Shown one piece after another: positions 6,256-12,389 of a stretch of DNA of 14,610 nt. The notes under the pieces were generated by a model. The model did no database searches. It was not told the origin of the DNA and worked only from the letters and a program-made list of their open reading frames with translations. Made by a program: the position numbers and the translations under genes. The stretch is taken from assembly GCA_903821715.1 (NCBI GenBank), contig CAIJMB010000154.1, positions 1 through 14,610 on the forward strand, written 5' to 3'. The stretch comes from an uncultured Flavobacteriales bacterium. GTDB lineage: Bacteria > Bacteroidota > Bacteroidia > Flavobacteriales > Schleiferiaceae. Position 1 is the first letter of the stretch. Every line of letters begins with the position of its first letter.

Positions 6256-7305
6256 CTAGAGCTTGATGTGGTGCATCCAACCGTGGCGATCTTCAGCACG
6301 TCCGTAGCGAATGTCGGCCAGAGCCGCGCGCACGCGGGCGGCGATGCCGTCGGTGGGTACGGGAACGAGGTGGAGTTGATCCTCCATTCCGAAGGCTTCG
6401 ATGGGGCTAACCACCGCGGCGGTGCCCATTCCGAATGCCTCGTTGAGCTCGCCCGCCTTGGCGGCGTCGACGATTTCGGCTACTGAGATGGCGCGCTCCT
6501 CGACGGGAATTCCCCATTCACGGCAAAGCGTGAGGATGGAATCACGGGTGATGCCCGCAAGGATGCGGTCGCTGAGGGCGGGGGTGATGAGGGTTCCGCG
6601 CACGACGAAGGCGACGTTCATTGTTCCGGCCTCTTCAAAGTACTCGTGGTTGTGGTGGTCAGTCCAGAGGACTTGCTGGAAGCCCTGCTTGACCGCCTCG
6701 CGGGTGGCCAAGAAGGCTCCGCCGTAGTTGCCGGCTGCTTTGGCGAATCCGACTCCGCCCGAAGTGGCGCGGGTAAACTGGCGCTCGACCTTCACGCGTA
6801 CGGGCTTGGTGTACAGCTCGCCTGAGGGGCTCGTTACGATACCAAAGGTGTACTCTTCAGATGGGCGGGCGGTGATGAACTCGCTGCTGCCAAACAAAAA
6901 TGGGCGCAGGTAGAGCGATTCGTTCGCGCCGCGCGGAACCCATTCTTGGTCCACCGCAATCAGGGCGTCGAGGCCATTAATGAAGAGGTCCTCGGGGAGC
7001 TCGGGAATCATCATGCGCGAACCGCTTCGGTTGAGGCGCTTGGCATTTTCAAGGGGGCGGAATATGGCGATTCCGCCGTCGGCTTGGCGGTAGGCCTTCT
7101 GGCCTTCGAATACCGCTTGACCGTAGTGAAGGGCGTGTAGGGCCAAACCCTGTTTGAGGGGGCCGTAGGGTTCAACGCGACCTTCGTCCCAACTTCCGTT
7201 GACGAATTCAGCGTAAAACGCGTGGTCAGCCAATCCTGAACCAAAACCTAGGTTCGCAAAGTCAACTTGACTGAGTCGGGATTGGGTGGTGCGGATAATC
7301 TTCAT
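6256..7305 (-). CDS. ilvE: Branched-chain amino acid aminotransferase
   Basis: A 349-residue fold-type IV PLP enzyme of the BCAT type. It transfers the amino group between leucine, isoleucine or valine and 2-oxoglutarate, the last step of their synthesis and the first of their breakdown. The PLP lysine is K189 in GFAKAAGNYGG. Other motifs are LHYGQAVFEGQKAYR (59-73), LYLRPFLFGS (131-140), EAGTMN (225-230, phosphate and PLP contacts) and GMGTAAVVSP (292-301). The length and the QSRLSQVDFANLGFG opening fit the Bacteroidetes/eukaryote-like BCAT branch (group II). ATG 7305 is chosen over a start 45 bases upstream because the longer form would overlap the promoter box. The gene stands alone, with its own promoter and an intrinsic terminator. 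Confidence 0.95.
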   Translation of the reverse strand: MKIIRTTQSRLSQVDFANLGFGSGLADHAFYAEFVNGSWDEGRVEPYGPLKQGLALHALHYGQAVFEGQKAYRQADGGIAIFRPLENAKRLNRSGSRMMIPELPEDLFINGLDALIAVDQEWVPRGANESLYLRPFLFGSSEFITARPSEEYTFGIVTSPSGELYTKPVRVKVERQFTRATSGGVGFAKAAGNYGGAFLATREAVKQGFQQVLWTDHHNHEYFEEAGTMNVAFVVRGTLITPALSDRILAGITRDSILTLCREWGIPVEERAISVAEIVDAAKAGELNEAFGMGTAAVVSPIEAFGMEDQLHLVPVPTDGIAARVRAALADIRYGRAEDRHGWMHHIKL

Positions 7306-7347
7306 GGGCAATAAAGGGTTGTGCTTGACGTCCGCGCCAAAGCGCCG

Positions 7348-7355
7348 CAAAGGTA
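7348..7355 (-). promoter_or_regulatory. -7 promoter box for ilvE
   Basis: Minus-strand TACCTTTG matches TAnnTTTG exactly. Transcription would begin near 7342, giving a leader of about 37 nt. A T-rich GGTTTTA at about the -33 distance (7370-7376) may stand in for the TTTG element. It lies two bases from the divergent box for the DUF4920 gene. Confidence 0.6.
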
Positions 7356-7357
7356 CG

Positions 7358-7365
7358 TATTTTTG
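7358..7365 (+). promoter_or_regulatory. -7 promoter box for the DUF4920-mnmD operon
   Basis: TATTTTTG matches TAnnTTTG exactly and is followed by CAGGG. A start near 7371 would leave a leader of about 14 nt before the ATG at 7385. No TTTG at the -33 distance was found. Confidence 0.6.
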
Positions 7366-7384
7366 CAGGGTAAAACCGTTTCTT

Positions 7385-7927
7385 ATGCGTTCATTTATCG
7401 CCCTTTCTGCAGCTGTAGTGCTGCTTGCATCTTGTGCACAAACTCCGGCCGAAGAGGTCGTCGTGTACGACTACTTTGGAGATTCCGCCGCCATCGGCAC
7501 CCCGGTACTGACGGGTGAAGAAGTGCTCAAGCAATTGGAAACCAGCGATTCCATCTGGGTTACGTTTCAAGCGCCCATTCAGGCCGTGTGCCAGACGAAA
7601 GGTTGCTGGATGGAGGTGCAGCTAGATTCGACCACCACCGCATTGGTTCGGTTTAAGGACTACGGATTTTTTGTTCCGATGGATGCTAGCGGCGAAATGG
7701 CCACGATTGGTGGAGCCGTTAAGAAGCAGGAGTTGAGCATCGAGTGGCTTCAGGAGCAGGCTCGCGATGCCAACGAGCCCGACAGCGTGGTCGTTGCGAT
7801 CACGAAGCCTGAGGTACGCCTCACCGTGATGGCTTCGGGAGTAGCGCTTCCGCAAAAAGAAGTGGTTGAAGGCGAGCCAGCGGCCAAAGAAGTTGCCCAC
7901 GACAATGAGGGCCACGACCATGAATAA
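7385..7927 (+). CDS. DUF4920 lipoprotein
   Basis: A 180-residue predicted lipoprotein: the signal sequence MRSFIALSAAVVLLASC has lipobox LASC with C17 as the lipidated cysteine, so the protein should be membrane-anchored outside the cytoplasm. The body matches DUF4920: the VTFQAPIQAVCQTKGCWM segment with its C-x4-GCW motif, VRFKDYGFFVPMDASGE, then GGAVKK. The two cysteines could form a disulfide or bind metal, but the function is unknown. The tail is acidic and ends in HDNEGHDHE, a possible metal-binding stretch. The chosen ATG gives an intact signal peptide; longer starts would run into the promoter. It is first in a four-gene operon and overlaps the next gene by 8 bp. Confidence 0.88.
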   Translation: MRSFIALSAAVVLLASCAQTPAEEVVVYDYFGDSAAIGTPVLTGEEVLKQLETSDSIWVTFQAPIQAVCQTKGCWMEVQLDSTTTALVRFKDYGFFVPMDASGEMATIGGAVKKQELSIEWLQEQARDANEPDSVVVAITKPEVRLTVMASGVALPQKEVVEGEPAAKEVAHDNEGHDHE

Positions 7928-8366
7928 ACTGGCTGCAGTCGGCCTACTTTTCGCTCTAGTGGCCTGCCAGCAAGAGCCTTCTCAGCCGAAGCGCAGCCCT
8001 CGTGTAGTTGAGCCCAGTGCCCTCGCCGCGACGATGCGTGAGATGACTGCCGACATGGAGTCTCTCAAAGCCAAGGCCCAAGCCGGAACCCTCACGCTCG
8101 CTGACGTAGAATCGCTCCGCGCGGCGCACGAGCCCATCAAAACAGCAGATCCGACCAAGCCCGAGGAGATCAAAGAGAGCTTTCCGGGTTTTGCGGAGGC
8201 CTACCTCAGCAACCTCGATGCCTTGGCGGACGCGCTGCGCCAGCAGGGCAACCGTGAAGCGCAAATTGAAGCGTTTAACACGGTGATCGCAACCTGCGAA
8301 TCCTGCCACCAGCAGCATTGCCCTGGTCCCTTGGACCGCATCCGCGGAATCAAAGTCGAGCAGTAG
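7920..8366 (+). CDS. Lipoprotein with a c-type haem motif, possibly cytochrome c'/c556-like
   Basis: A 148-residue protein. The signal peptide MNKLAAVGLLFALVAC has lipobox LVAC and lipidated C16. The mature part is mostly helical, with a single haem attachment motif CESCH (126-130) near the C-terminus, followed by QQHCPGP. Four helices with CxxCH near the C-terminal end is the layout of cytochrome c'/c556. In that reading M39 or M42 in TMREMTADM would be the second haem ligand; this is inference. It may carry electrons at the membrane surface or bind a gas ligand. The start ATG overlaps the DUF4920 gene by 8 bp, and its stop shares one base with the mnmD GTG start, indicating tight translational coupling. 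Confidence 0.82.
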   Translation: MNKLAAVGLLFALVACQQEPSQPKRSPRVVEPSALAATMREMTADMESLKAKAQAGTLTLADVESLRAAHEPIKTADPTKPEEIKESFPGFAEAYLSNLDALADALRQQGNREAQIEAFNTVIATCESCHQQHCPGPLDRIRGIKVEQ

Positions 8367-8995
8367 TGCTCAAGGCCACGGCTGACGGTTCGTGGTCCGC
8401 GGTTCACCCCGAATTTGGGGCTGAATTTCATTCCCGCTACGGAGCCCTTCGCGAAGCCCAGCATGTCTTTGGCTCCGAAGGGTTTTTTGCATGGCGAAGC
8501 GCGCATCCCCACGCAACGCACGTTCGGGTCGCCGAAATGGGTCTCGGAACTGGCCTCAACGCCATTCTCACCCGCCGCTGGGCCGCTCAAGAAGGCCTTG
8601 ACCTGCACTACGAGGCCTGGGAGGCTTACCCGCTGCCTGACCACGAACGAGCCGCCTATGCCGACCGAATGGGCTGGACTTCCGCCGAGCAGACGTGGTT
8701 GGCGGGGCTAACGCTGCACACCGAACCCGTTACGCTTCAATCCCCGCTCCCTATGGCGGAATTCGACCTTGTGTACTACGACGCCTTTGGCCCCGGCGTG
8801 CAGCGCGAATTTTGGACCGAAGCCATGCTGCACCGCTGGCTCGACCTGCTTCGCCCGGGAGGAGTTTGGGTCACCTACTGCGCTCAAGGCGTGGTTCGCA
8901 GGGCCCTGGCAGCGCGTGGTTGGCATGTTGATCGCCCCAAAGGGCCACCCGGAAAGCGCGAAATGCTGCGCGTCGTACGACCTTTGACCCCATGA
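8366..8995 (+). CDS. mnmD: tRNA 5-methylaminomethyl-2-thiouridine methyltransferase MnmD
   Basis: A 209-residue S-adenosylmethionine-dependent methyltransferase (DUF752/Methyltransf_30) that completes the mnm5s2U34 modification in the tRNA wobble position. In enterobacteria this is the N-terminal half of the fused MnmC; here it is free-standing without the FAD oxidase half. Motifs are KATADGSW opening, VAEMGLGTGLNA (SAM-binding, 55-66), FDLVYYDAFGPGVQREFWT (133-151), RPGGVWVTYCAQGVVRRAL (163-181) and GPPGKREMLRV (193-203). The start is taken as GTG 8366, because the domain begins at LKATADGS, directly at this codon. It overlaps the previous stop by one base. The stop overlaps the next gene as ATGA. 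Confidence 0.92.
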   Translation: MLKATADGSWSAVHPEFGAEFHSRYGALREAQHVFGSEGFFAWRSAHPHATHVRVAEMGLGTGLNAILTRRWAAQEGLDLHYEAWEAYPLPDHERAAYADRMGWTSAEQTWLAGLTLHTEPVTLQSPLPMAEFDLVYYDAFGPGVQREFWTEAMLHRWLDLLRPGGVWVTYCAQGVVRRALAARGWHVDRPKGPPGKREMLRVVRPLTP

Positions 8996-9426
8996 GCAAG
9001 CGCACAGTCCGCGTGTACGGATTTCTGGAGGATGCCCAAGGGCGAGTGCTGGTGAGCGCCGAACGCTTCCGCGGTATACCCCTCGTCAAGTACCCTGGCG
9101 GCGGGGTCGAATGGGGCGAAGGCATTCACGAAGCCCTGGTGCGCGAGTTTCAGGAGGAACTTCAGCTAGACGTAGCGGTCGGAGAACTGGTCTTTTTCAA
9201 TGAATTCTCAGTGGTCTCAGCATTTGATCCTGAAGTGCAGGTCTTTAGCTTCTTTTACCGCGTCACTGCAGTGGGGCCTATGTCGTTTGCGACGCACAGC
9301 GCGGTTGCGGTACCCGACGAAGAGGGCGAGCGCGCAGTGTGGGTCTCCAAGGCGGAACTCGCGCACATCCCCTTTACCTACCCGATTGAGCAGGAAGCCA
9401 CGAAGGCTTTCTTGCAAAGCAAGTAG
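8992..9426 (+). CDS. Nudix hydrolase
   Basis: A 144-residue Nudix protein, which hydrolyses a nucleoside diphosphate linked to some other group; the substrate cannot be read from sequence. The Nudix box spans residues 37-59 as G-x5-E-x7-REFQEELQL. The metal-binding R51-E52 and E55-E56 are intact, but the usual Gly near the end of the box is Gln58. ATG 8992 overlaps the mnmD stop (ATGA), so it is the last gene of a coupled four-gene operon. It ends 7 bases from the stop of a convergent gene, within a short repeat. Confidence 0.93.
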   Translation: MSKRTVRVYGFLEDAQGRVLVSAERFRGIPLVKYPGGGVEWGEGIHEALVREFQEELQLDVAVGELVFFNEFSVVSAFDPEVQVFSFFYRVTAVGPMSFATHSAVAVPDEEGERAVWVSKAELAHIPFTYPIEQEATKAFLQSK

Positions 9427-9450
9427 CTAGCAGCTAGTTGCTGGCTGCGG
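9421..9450. repeat. AGCTAGCAGCTAGTTGC-type short repeat between convergent genes
   Basis: This stretch contains the near-palindrome AGCAGCTAGTTGCT (9429-9442) and nested CTAG words. Thirteen bases (9429-9441) recur exactly, on the other strand, at 11836-11848 inside the membrane iron-sulfur gene. It covers the ends of both flanking genes and could form a weak hairpin. Whether it is one of a dispersed genomic repeat family cannot be told from one window. Confidence 0.5.
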
Positions 9451-9895
9451 GCGTGAGCCAAGAGCCCTCGATGGGGCGGATCGGCATCCAGTCTCTTTTG
9501 ATGGTGGCGACACTGTCTAGGAATCGTCCTTGGGCTTGGCGTGCTTCGCTGATTTTGAGTCGTTCCCAACCTTGACCGCGGTCGACGTAGACGTGCATTC
9601 GTCCGAGCCAGTCGATTCCAAATTGGTCTCCCAGGGCGCGCAGTGCAGCCATTCGGCTGTCGATGCTGCATCCGCTGGCGGCGGTACGGGCTTCGTCGGC
9701 GGCTAGGGCAACGACGCGCTGTTCGACGAGCTGGAATCCGGCAAACACGGGAGCTCCGTGGGCGGCCCAGCTAGCGCAAAGGGATTTTAGGCCCTCACGG
9801 AGCTGAAGCTCTTCGTCGGCAGTCCAAGGTCGGTCGGCCACGAAGCACCAAAAGCGCGATTCCGAAGGGAGTTCGTTCCAGTCGACGAGCGGCAT
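9434..9895 (-). CDS. Conserved Bacteroidetes protein often mislabelled 'ABC transporter ATPase'
   Basis: A 153-residue soluble protein of unknown function. The opening WNELPSESRFWCFVADRPWTADE, the WAAHGAPV segment (43-50) and the ASGCSIDSR motif (73-81) match a family that I recall being annotated in Bacteroidetes genomes as 'ABC transporter ATPase'. The sequence has no Walker A, Walker B or ABC signature, so that name is not supported. The conserved-looking C76 in GCSIDS is the one residue that might be functional. It is last in the minus-strand operon, starting 3 bases after the stop of the CCG protein. Its last codons (PAASN) lie within the AGCTAGCAGCTAG repeat, so the C-terminus may be a late addition. 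Confidence 0.85.
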   Translation of the reverse strand: MPLVDWNELPSESRFWCFVADRPWTADEELQLREGLKSLCASWAAHGAPVFAGFQLVEQRVVALAADEARTAASGCSIDSRMAALRALGDQFGIDWLGRMHVYVDRGQGWERLKISEARQAQGRFLDSVATIKRDWMPIRPIEGSWLTPAASN

Positions 9896-9898
9896 GGT

Positions 9899-10684
9899 CT
9901 AAAGGTCGTTGGCGGTGGCGATAGCCTCGGCGATGTCGAGGACCTGAACCTGGCCTTCTTTGCCGTGGTGGGTAACACCGTCCGTCAGCATGAGCTTGCA
10001 GAAGGGGCATCCGACTGCGATGATGTCTGCACCGGTGGCGATTGCCTCTTCGGCGCGAACGTGGTGCACCTCAGCGTTTCCGGGCTCCGGCTCCTTGAAA
10101 ATTTGGGCGCCGCCGGCTCCGCAGCAGAAACCGTTTTTCTTGCTGCGCTTCATCTCGTGGATTTCGGCGTCGAGCTTCTCGAGCAGTGCGCGGGGAGCCT
10201 CGTACTCGCCGTTCACGCGGCCGAGGTAGCAGGGGTCGTGAAAAACGATGCGCTTGCCTTTGAAGCTTCCGCCCTCGACGCGCAGGCGTCCGTCGCGCAG
10301 CAGCTGCTCGATGAACTGGCTGTGGTGAAAGACCTCGTAGGTTCCGCCCAGCTGTGGGTATTCGTTTTTAAGCGTGTTGAAGCAGTGAGGGCAGGCCGCC
10401 ACGATCTTTTGAACGCTGTAGCCGTTGAGCACCTCGATGTTGGTCAGGGCCTGCATTTGAAAGAGGAACTCGTTTCCGGCACGGCGCGCGGGGTCGCCGG
10501 TGCAGCTCTCTTCGGCACCCAGCACGGCAAACGAAACTCCGGCCTGGTTCAAGAGCTTGGCCACGGCCTTGGTGACTTTTTTGGCGCGCTCGTCAAAGCT
10601 TCCGGCACAGCCGACCCAAAAAAGGACTTCGGCGGTTTCGCCGCGGGCGGCCAGTTCGGCCATCGTAGGGACGTTTAGGCTCAT
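9899..10684 (-). CDS. CCG-domain iron-sulfur protein (HdrB/GlcF/EtfD-like soluble half)
   Basis: A 261-residue protein with two cysteine-rich CCG (DUF224) modules as in HdrB, GlpC, GlcF and LutA. Module 1 has C26, C61 (ESCTGD, with a single Cys) and C98-x-x-C101 (CPHC). Module 2 has C152 (DPCYLGR), C187-C188-G (FCCGAGG) and C226-x-x-C229 (CPFC). Such modules hold iron-sulfur clusters and pass electrons. It has no TM segment, so it probably docks on the membrane protein encoded two genes upstream. Together they would match the fused EtfD/EMO architecture, here split in two. The start ATG overlaps the stop of the HAD gene as ATGA. The partner and electron donor are inferred. Confidence 0.92.
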   Translation of the reverse strand: MSLNVPTMAELAARGETAEVLFWVGCAGSFDERAKKVTKAVAKLLNQAGVSFAVLGAEESCTGDPARRAGNEFLFQMQALTNIEVLNGYSVQKIVAACPHCFNTLKNEYPQLGGTYEVFHHSQFIEQLLRDGRLRVEGGSFKGKRIVFHDPCYLGRVNGEYEAPRALLEKLDAEIHEMKRSKKNGFCCGAGGAQIFKEPEPGNAEVHHVRAEEAIATGADIIAVGCPFCKLMLTDGVTHHGKEGQVQVLDIAEAIATANDL

Positions 10685-11103
10685 AGCTCGTCGTTAAATA
10701 CTTCAATCGTGGCTGGACGCTTCACCAACGGACTGAAGGTTCCGGTGTAGCGTGTGGCACGCACGATGTGGTTGTCAATCCAGTGGTAGTTGCCGCCCCG
10801 GGGCTTGCCCATCAGCAGTCCGTGGTAAAGAAACCCGTGGCGGGCCAGCCACTCCTCGGTCACGGCGCGGTGCTCTTCGGTACGGCTCGTAAAAAAGGTG
10901 ATGATGTGCCCTTCGGCGTGCCACGTTTTAATCGTCTCAAGCGCGTCGGGGTACACGTTGGCGGTCGCCATACGCTCGGGCTCTTCGTTCGGAATATCGT
11001 CGCAGACGGTTCCGTCAATGTCGATGAGGTAGTTTTTGATGTGTTCGGGCAGCACTGGGCTGACTACTTCGCCATCGACTACGGTGTGCTGAAGCGGCAT
11101 CAT
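10681..11103 (-). CDS. Small HAD-superfamily phosphatase-like protein
   Basis: A 140-residue, capless HAD-type protein. Motif I is YLIDIDGTVCDD with nucleophile D28 and acid/base D30. Motif II is FFTSR (T72 or S73). K100 in GKPRGGNYHWIDNH and D110 may serve as motifs III and IV, although the usual acidic pair (DD or GDxxxD) is not clear. The substrate is unknown; related short HADs are found near sugar-phosphate or nucleic acid repair genes, but nothing here supports either. The ATG at 11103 overlaps the stop of the membrane iron-sulfur gene as ATGA and was chosen for that reason; a second ATG follows directly. It sits between the two halves of a likely redox complex, and its stop overlaps the CCG gene as ATGA. 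Confidence 0.8.
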   Translation of the reverse strand: MMPLQHTVVDGEVVSPVLPEHIKNYLIDIDGTVCDDIPNEEPERMATANVYPDALETIKTWHAEGHIITFFTSRTEEHRAVTEEWLARHGFLYHGLLMGKPRGGNYHWIDNHIVRATRYTGTFSPLVKRPATIEVFNDEL

Positions 11104-12389
11104 GATTGAATCCAATTGCCGCGGTCAGCCTGGGGGTAGGCCCACGGAGCCGCATTGTTTTCAATGTTTCCCATCGCTACGTTGACTGTAGACGGGGCGG
11201 CGGATTCTTCCATGACCAGATACTGGCGCATCTGCAGGATGATATCAAGGGGGTCGATGTTGACGGGGCAGGCCTCTACGCACGCGTTGCAGGTGGTGCA
11301 TGCCCACAGCTCTTCGCGGGTAATCCAGTCGTCGAGCAGTGTTTTTTGGGTTGCGGAATCGCCTCCGGCCAGCACCTCTTCGACGCGGTCGCGCGTCGCC
11401 ATCATGATGCGGCGGGGCGATAGTTTTTTACCGGTCTGGTTGGCGGGGCATTCGCTGGTGCAGCGACCGCACTCGGTGCAGCTGTAGGCGTTGAGTAGGT
11501 TGGCGAAGTGCAGGTCGTGCACGTCTTTGGCTCCGAAGCGCGCGGGCGGAACCGCGTTGGGGTCCGGCACAAAGCTCGGGTCCATCATAGCCTTGATTTC
11601 GGTCGTAACCGATTCCATGGAAGGGATTTGTCCGCGCGGAGCCAACTTGCTGTACCACACGTTCGGGAACGCCAAAATGATGTGGAAGTGCTTGCTCTTG
11701 GGCAGGTAGTTCAAGAACGCCAAGATGCCCACAAAGTGCAGCCACCACATGCTCGTGGCAAAGGCACTCAGCGCCGAAGCGCTCCAGCCGCCGAAGAGGG
11801 GAAGCAAGAGGCCGCTGATCAGCCAGGGACTGCTGGCAACTAGCTGCTGGCCGCTGGTTGCGAGCTGCTGGTATTCAGCTGCATTCATCAAGAGTAGCGC
11901 CGACATAAGGACGATTTCGATGACGAGGATGTTCACGGCGTCGCGCTGGGGCCAGCCGGCGAGGTCGGGGTGCTTGAGGCGGTCGGGGCCTGAGCCGAGC
12001 CGGCGGGCCAAGAACACCACGCAGGCCACGATGACCAAAAATCCGAGGACTTCAAAGAAGTTCATAAGGCCGTCGTAGATGCCGCCCAGCGGCTCGCGAA
12101 GCAGCCGGTGGGTGCCCAAGATGCCGTCCAAGATAATTTCGAGGACTTCGATGTTGATGAGGACAAAGCCCACGTAGACGATAAGGTGCATTGCGGCGGC
12201 GAGGGGGCGAGGACCCATCTTTCCTTGGCCAAGTGCGACCCGAGCCATGGTAGACCAGCGCTCAGACTGGCGGTCGTGGCGACCTGAGGGGCGGGCGAGG
12301 GACAAGCCGCGGCGGAGGCGGCGAACTTGGTAGGTGAAGCCGGCGACGCCTGCGGCGAGTACGGCGGTAAAAATCAGACTCGAAATCAT
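11100..12389 (-). CDS. Membrane haem/iron-sulfur oxidoreductase subunit (EtfD/EMO-like)
   Basis: A 429-residue protein. The first 240 residues hold about five to six TM helices (near 1-20, 65-87, 110-128, 150-170, 188-200, 208-228), resembling the NarI-like cytochrome b domain. H68, H218, H234 and H236 are candidate haem ligands. Then come two 4Fe-4S motifs: C304-x2-C307-x2-C310-x3-C314-P and C364-x2-C367-x2-C370-x3-C374-P. With the CCG protein two genes downstream it would form a quinone-linked complex; the closest known logic is EtfD/EMO, which takes electrons from ETF to menaquinone. No etfAB genes are in the window. Residues 173-187 (QQLATSGQQLVASS region) look like a low-complexity insert and coincide with a DNA repeat. 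ATGA overlaps occur at both ends. Confidence 0.88.
   Translation of the reverse strand: MISSLIFTAVLAAGVAGFTYQVRRLRRGLSLARPSGRHDRQSERWSTMARVALGQGKMGPRPLAAAMHLIVYVGFVLINIEVLEIILDGILGTHRLLREPLGGIYDGLMNFFEVLGFLVIVACVVFLARRLGSGPDRLKHPDLAGWPQRDAVNILVIEIVLMSALLLMNAAEYQQLATSGQQLVASSPWLISGLLLPLFGGWSASALSAFATSMWWLHFVGILAFLNYLPKSKHFHIILAFPNVWYSKLAPRGQIPSMESVTTEIKAMMDPSFVPDPNAVPPARFGAKDVHDLHFANLLNAYSCTECGRCTSECPANQTGKKLSPRRIMMATRDRVEEVLAGGDSATQKTLLDDWITREELWACTTCNACVEACPVNIDPLDIILQMRQYLVMEESAAPSTVNVAMGNIENNAAPWAYPQADRGNWIQS
11829..11873 (-). repeat. Repeat-derived insert within the membrane iron-sulfur gene
   Basis: The segment encodes QQLATSGQQLVASS, an internal duplication of a CAGCAGCT(A/C)G-like word, in a loop between two TM helices. 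Thirteen bases (11836-11848) match the intergenic repeat at 9429-9441 in inverted orientation. The length is a multiple of three and the frame is kept. Confidence 0.45.

Noticed and set aside
6024..6299. Minus-strand frame with SQPRQ/ANLANE repeats
   Set aside because: It runs through the minisatellite and overlaps the ilvE end and its terminator; the repeat alone gives the open frame.
9965..10678. 237-codon plus-strand frame
   Set aside because: It is antisense to the CCG iron-sulfur gene, whose cysteine motifs are intact.
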